A stretch of 64,000 nt of DNA. It comes from Bacteroidetes bacterium GWF2_35_48. Its GTDB lineage: Bacteria > Bacteroidota > Bacteroidia > Bacteroidales > GWF2-35-48. Positions 62,713 to 64,000 of the stretch are shown here, piece by piece; position 1 is the first letter of the stretch; each line of letters begins with the position of its first letter. A program made the position numbers and the translations under genes. The stretch covers positions 62,001 to 126,000 of the forward strand of contig MEOG01000088.1 in NCBI GenBank assembly GCA_001769125.1, read 5' to 3'. Under the pieces are notes generated by a model. It saw only the letters and a program-made list of their open reading frames with translations. It ran no database searches and was not told the origin of the DNA.

Positions 62713-64000
62713 ATGAAAGAGGAGCTAACCAAATCCGAAGATAAATTTCGCATGATTTTTAATAAATCAAGAGATGAAATATTTATTCATGAAATTAATG
62801 GAAATTTTATTGAGGTGAATCAGATGGCATGTGAAATGCTTGAATATTCACACGAGGAATTACTTCAAATGGGACCTGAAGATATTGATGATCCTGAAAA
62901 TGCAAAAAAAGTAGGTGAAAGAACGATTCATGTAAGTAAAGAAAAGTCTTGTTTTTTTGAAACAACTCAATTGTCAAAATCCGGTAAACTTATTTTTGTT
63001 GAAGTAAATTCCGTACTCATTGATTATTTTGGAAGGCCCGCTATTCTTAGCATTGCACGTGATATTACTGAAAGGAAAAAATTAACATCCGAATTGACCA
63101 GGAACATTGATGTTCAAAATGTCATAAATATCCTTTTAAAAGAAGCATTGACAGCTATTCCTTTGGATAATTTATTAATATGGGCCATTGAATTGATTGT
63201 ATCAATACCATGGCTGGCAATTGAGAAAAAAGGGGCTATTTTACTTACCAACGAAGAAGGTATCCTGGAAATGAAAGCACATTACGGTTTGAGTAAGCAC
63301 ATTACAAAAACTTGTAAAAATGTGTATCCCGGCAAATGTATATGTGGAATTGTGCTGGAAACAAAGAAACAGTTGTTCGTATCCAGGCTCGATCATCAGC
63401 ATTCGGTTTTATATACGGATATTAAAGATCATGGGCATTATTGTGTACCCATTTTATACTCAGGTAAAGTGCTCGGAGTCCTTAATACCTATATAGCAAA
63501 AGATCATGCTTATTCTGAGTTTGAAATTAATTTTTTGGTTACAGTTGCAAATACACTTGCCGGTATTATTATCCGAAAAAAAGCGGAAATCGAATTGCAA
63601 AACATGAATGAAGTCCTTGAAGCAAAAATAACTGAACGTACTGCTGAACTGGCTACAATCAATGAAAAATTAAATTTGGAAATTGCAGAAAGGCAAAGAG
63701 TGATTGAAAAAGAAAAAGAACTGAATATGCTTAAATCACGTTTTATCTCTGTAGTATCTCACGAATTTCGTACCCCGCTTACAGGGATTTATACAAGTGT
63801 CCAGCTTTTTGAACGCTACGGCAATAAATGGGATGATGATAAAAAACAACAATTTTATAAAGATATTTATAAATCGGTAGGTTATACAAATATGTTACTG
63901 GAAGACGTTTCTCTTATTGGCAGGGATGATAGCGGGAAACTACCCTTTAACGCCAACCCTGTATTTATTGAGGCTGTTTGTTTTCAGGCGATCAAAGACA
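62713..64000 (+). CDS. PAS-GAF sensor histidine kinase, 3' end cut by window
   Basis: 429 codons visible from the ATG at 62713. One PAS domain (about 1-125, ending ARDITERKK), a GAF domain (about 135-300) with CICG and HGHYCVPI, a coil, and HisKA with His350 (VVSHEFRTPLTGIYTS). The HATPase domain lies beyond the window. It is the third member of the PAS/GAF kinase family of this window, with a shorter N-terminus. Confidence 0.9.
   Translation, partial: MKEELTKSEDKFRMIFNKSRDEIFIHEINGNFIEVNQMACEMLEYSHEELLQMGPEDIDDPENAKKVGERTIHVSKEKSCFFETTQLSKSGKLIFVEVNSVLIDYFGRPAILSIARDITERKKLTSELTRNIDVQNVINILLKEALTAIPLDNLLIWAIELIVSIPWLAIEKKGAILLTNEEGILEMKAHYGLSKHITKTCKNVYPGKCICGIVLETKKQLFVSRLDHQHSVLYTDIKDHGHYCVPILYSGKVLGVLNTYIAKDHAYSEFEINFLVTVANTLAGIIIRKKAEIELQNMNEVLEAKITERTAELATINEKLNLEIAERQRVIEKEKELNMLKSRFISVVSHEFRTPLTGIYTSVQLFERYGNKWDDDKKQQFYKDIYKSVGYTNMLLEDVSLIGRDDSGKLPFNANPVFIEAVCFQAIKD

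Overview
The window comes from an AT-rich, anaerobic member of the Bacteroidetes. The signs are type IX secretion (por) C-terminal domains on secreted proteins, Bacteroidetes-type promoter boxes (TAnnTTTG), many large PAS-domain kinases, a CheB-CheR fusion, and intergenic spacers full of fold-back repeats. No rRNA, phage or CRISPR array was seen. Both window ends cut through genes (selD at the left, a histidine kinase at the right).

Region 1 (1-13477, all minus strand) is a selenocysteine and formate island. It holds selD, a DUF3343 gene, yedF, a cysteine desulfurase, selB, selA, tRNA-Sec, a mobB-mobA fusion, an OFA-type transporter, a NuoE-NuoF-type diaphorase subunit, and a formate dehydrogenase catalytic subunit read through an in-frame TGA followed by a bSECIS hairpin. 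The decoding machinery and its client enzyme therefore lie together. Region 2 (13.9-27.5 kb, plus strand) has rmlD, a phosphohexomutase, a 2131-residue TPR/ten-PAS hybrid kinase, an Hdr-like set (HdrA-like flavoprotein, HdrC-like ferredoxin, membrane HdrDE-like protein) and a ferritin-like protein. Region 3 (27.5-35 kb) carries secreted and lipoprotein genes and a frameshifted RelE/YafQ-type toxin-antitoxin pair lying between two copies of a 72-bp direct repeat.

Region 4 (35.5-42.5 kb) has a CheB-CheR-PAS protein and a PAS/GAF kinase, separated by a DUF559 nuclease gene enclosed by 27-bp inverted repeats that looks like a small mobile unit. Region 5 (42.5-52.2 kb) is the most unusual. A 51-codon gene at 47118-47273 encodes a peptide with a double-glycine leader and a nine-proline core. 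It is followed on the same strand by a CBASS-like nucleotidyltransferase (third catalytic Asp replaced by Tyr), a C39-peptidase ABC exporter and an HlyD adaptor. Divergent from these is a secreted TPR-CHAT protease with a C-terminal membrane anchor, then an anti-sigma-like TPR membrane protein and an ECF sigma factor. I infer one peptide-export and signalling system.

Region 6 (52.6-64 kb) is a signalling array: two near-identical REC-PAS-LuxR regulators, two PAS/GAF kinases, a REC-PP2C phosphatase and a REC-HisKA protein whose ATPase domain is degenerate. The last two share an almost identical promoter with a palindromic operator at the same spacing. Many intergenic gaps hold different fold-back elements.
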